A stretch of DNA of 64,000 nt from Corylus avellana (Eukaryota; Streptophyta; Magnoliopsida; Fagales; Betulaceae), in NCBI RefSeq assembly GCF_901000735.1, contig NC_081541.1:6317021-6381020 (forward strand), read 5' to 3'. Of the stretch, positions 61,605-64,000 are shown one piece after another. The notes below the pieces were generated by a model, which had not been told where the DNA came from, did no database searches, and saw only the letters and a program-made list of their open reading frames with translations. Position 1 is the first letter of the stretch. Every line of letters starts with the position of its first letter. A program made the translations under genes and the position numbers.

Positions 61605-64000
61605 TCTGTACTGATGAAGAAGATGTGAAAGCAGAGGAGAGGAAGGGGAAGGAGTGAAAGATATAGACTTATAGTCTTAAAGTGACAAAGGTCAGTGAAG
61701 GTCAAATGACAGAGCTGCCACGTGTGTGGTGGAGGGCAAATGTGACTTTGCACTGTGGCAGTTGGGGTTCCGTAACATAACTGGTTGTTAATGCAACCGT
61801 AAACTTCCTTGATACTTGTTATGGAGGGTGGTATGGCGGTTTATTATCGTGTGCGTATGCGTTATGGTAGAGCAATTAATTCTACTAAAAGGTGGTTAGA
61901 CTTTGAGCTATTGATAATTATGGTTTTGTTTTTGTTTTATTTTATTTTGAGAAAAAGGAAATGTAACAGCAGGGCATCTTTGGATGAGACATAAAAAGAG
62001 ATGGCTTCTCTTTACTGTCTAGCAGTAAGATGATTGACTTTATCCCTTGGAATAATTGAACCATCGATGTGAAAAGCACGGGTGAATTTTAGTCTATGGT
62101 CTATAAATAAGGGCAAAACTAAAGATATCATATAATATGTAATCCTACCTAATCATATTTTAATGAAATACTAATTTACTTTAATTATAATACAAATTCA
62201 TGTTCGAAATATCATAAGAGCACTCTTTGCAGCTTTGCCAAAAAAAAACCAGTTTTTAGTTATTTTAGTGAAACAATTTCGTGAAAGTGGCTAACCCACC
62301 CCATAATGGTTGGGGTGGCCAGGGGTGTTTTCCAACCACCTCTTCTATTTTTAAAAATTTTTAAAATTAAATTAATAAAAAATTATTATGCTGACATGGC
62401 AAAACGGTGCGTTTCAACTAATTTAACAGCAGTTAAAAAAAATTTGATAGTAATGATTTTCTTGGCATTTCAATTGACTCAAGGATTAAATTGTCCAAAA
62501 AAAAAATTTAGGGAGATAAAAATTTTGGGTGTTGAGTCAAGAACTTTAGATATACTTACCCTAAAAAATTTATACTTTTAATTATTTTGATAAATAAAAG
62601 TTGGTGAATCCGGTAAAAATGCTTTAAAAATACCCCAAGGTGGTGACCATTTGGCTCCACAAAGCGACTATCTCCCACACAAACACAATCCGTCCTTTAG
62701 ATTCCACACTCCTTTTCTCTTTTGCACTTTCGTTTTCTTTCTAAACTTTTCAAAATCATGATCTCGACTCTGAAATCTTTAATAAGGATTGAAAGTAAAG
62801 AAAATTCCATCAAGACAAGCACTTTTCTGTTCACCGGCGATGAAAGTAAACTATCGTTGTTTTAAAAAATTTAATCATTTAATTCAAAAGGGGCCTTGGA
62901 AATTGAATTATTGTAAAGGTGCCTCCAAAAGAACAAATCCTTAAGAGAATATAATCCACATTCCCATGCCCTGAAACTGCTGATGCAGATTGAAACACAT
63001 CACATGCATCATTTATTGTATTCAGAGCTCTATCATCTATGGGCAGATTACAAAATCCTTTTGAGTCGCTATCGGAAACTTAGGCACCATTGACAAGATT
63101 CTATTATCATTCTATTATCGGAAATGATGGTTCAAAGCACACAAGTCATTGACTTATATTTTGATTACACCGTACTTTTATTTCACTTAATTTTACTTTG
63201 TTAACATGACATTATTGATCTGATTGTTTCGTTATTTATTTTACGAATAGCTGATTTAAAGGATGCCTGACAATTTCACGTCAATAAAGTTACAGTAAAA
63301 AATGGATAAAAGTATGGTGTATAAAATTTTTCTATTCTTATTGCCCATCTATAGAACAATTGTTTTTTAGTAACGTTGTATACTACATTTCATCCCACTC
63401 TTAGCGGTTGATGTAATAAGAATAAATAAATTTAAAATACTTATGAACACTACCACGTCAGTCTAGCAAGATGATAATAAGACATGTATAAAGTTGAAAT
63501 ACCGTGTAAGTAGCGTGGTCCAGTAAGCTACATGATAAGTCACAATAAAGTTGATGGTAACAATAGTTGAGGGATTCAAGACGTCTCAAGTTCAACCCTA
63601 GCTCTTTTCTAAAACTACAATTCTTTGATACAAATTGGTGACCAGAAGCAAAAGCATGTAGTTTAAGGCAGTAGGTGAGCAAAAGGGTATGATTTTGGAT
63701 TTAATGGGAACAGAGTGAGAAGAAGAAGACTGAAGACATAAACAGACAAAGCACTTTTCTTTGTGGGACGATTTTTTCAACTTCTTCATTCAAAAAGTAG
63801 TTTTGTCAGCAACCAGCATGTTCCTCTATCCTCATCCAACAAGCTGTTTCCAAATTTTGGTGAGAAAAGCTGGAGATATCCAAAGGCTTCTGGACGTTGC
63901 AAGTGGCAAGGCTTGACAGAGATTGCTTGCTTATTCAAGCCCCAATTAGCCTTAGCTGAGCTTGGGCTATGATATATTCTGGGCCTTGTGTCCACTTCCA
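61605..64000. other. Upstream flank of copy C
   Basis: No gene was recognised. It matches 29193-34015 minus the LTR. Short ORFs such as 63763-63972 differ in frame from their counterparts at 33775-33987 because of a small indel, so they are unlikely to be coding. Confidence 0.7.
61719..61724. promoter_or_regulatory. G-box CACGTG in the copy C promoter
   Basis: The plus strand reads CCACGTGTGTGG around this site, a perfect CACGTG core about 115 bp upstream of the copy C ATG. The same position in copy A (29299-29304) reads CCCGTG, so the core is lost there. bZIP and bHLH factors bind CACGTG; activity here is inference. Confidence 0.5.

Larger units (their letters stand above)
58602..64000. repeat. 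Segmental duplication, right unit (partner 26190-34015)
   Basis: Same order and orientation as the left unit. It lacks the 2427-bp solo LTR; the pre-insertion site is CTTAG at 63400-63404. The unit continues past the end of the window. Confidence 0.95.

Noticed and set aside
1..64000. CRISPR array, phage, toxin or bacterial-type defence system
   Set aside because: No spaced direct repeats of that kind and no such proteins; all coding regions are ordinary plant families.

Overview
This is nuclear DNA of a flowering plant. AT-rich DNA, GT-AG introns, long TE-studded introns, CT-rich 5' leaders and plant-type proteins all point to a eudicot, possibly a woody rosid; the species cannot be named from the sequence. 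I found four gene loci, a partial duplication of one of them next to two assembly gaps, and many small transposable elements. I found no rRNA, functional tRNA, CRISPR, phage or bacterial-type system.

Layout. (1) 1177-9045, minus strand: a SEN1/UPF1-like superfamily 1 helicase, 7 coding exons, 1379 aa, with a TATA box and a 5'-UTR intron. (2) 9050-18838: AT-rich intergenic DNA with MITEs, a tRNA-derived SINE and microsatellites. (3) 18903-24286, plus strand: a membrane-anchored calcineurin-type metallophosphoesterase related to MPPE1/PGAP5, 4 exons, 399 aa. Its last intron holds an antisense LINE relic. (4) 24863-29192, minus strand, convergent with gene 3: a complete GH3 beta-D-xylosidase / alpha-L-arabinofuranosidase, 6 exons, 765 aa (copy A). 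(5) 29193-42200: intergenic DNA with a 2427-bp solo LTR, SINEs, foldback elements and a GC-richer block with paired G-boxes. (6) 42754-49216, plus strand: a WD40-repeat protein, 9 coding exons, 451 aa. (7) 49217-56589: intergenic DNA with retroposon and LINE relics and MITEs. (8) 56590-64000: two partial copies of the xylosidase gene (B and C), bounded by two gaps of exactly 100 N, followed by a copy of the upstream flank of copy A.

The strongest observations concern the duplicated xylosidase block. Copy C with its flank (58602-64000) matches 26190-34015. It lacks the solo LTR and keeps a single CTTAG where the LTR is flanked by two, so it is a clean empty site. Copy A looks like a mosaic: its left part matches C without visible differences, and its exon 1 and leader match B. 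This fits haplotype switching or false duplication in the assembly, or recent gene conversion. One A/C difference makes or breaks a CACGTG G-box just upstream of the TATA region.

The genes are housekeeping or cell-wall functions with no obvious shared pathway. All exon coordinates come from reading splice sites by eye and checking reading phase; they have not been tested against transcripts.
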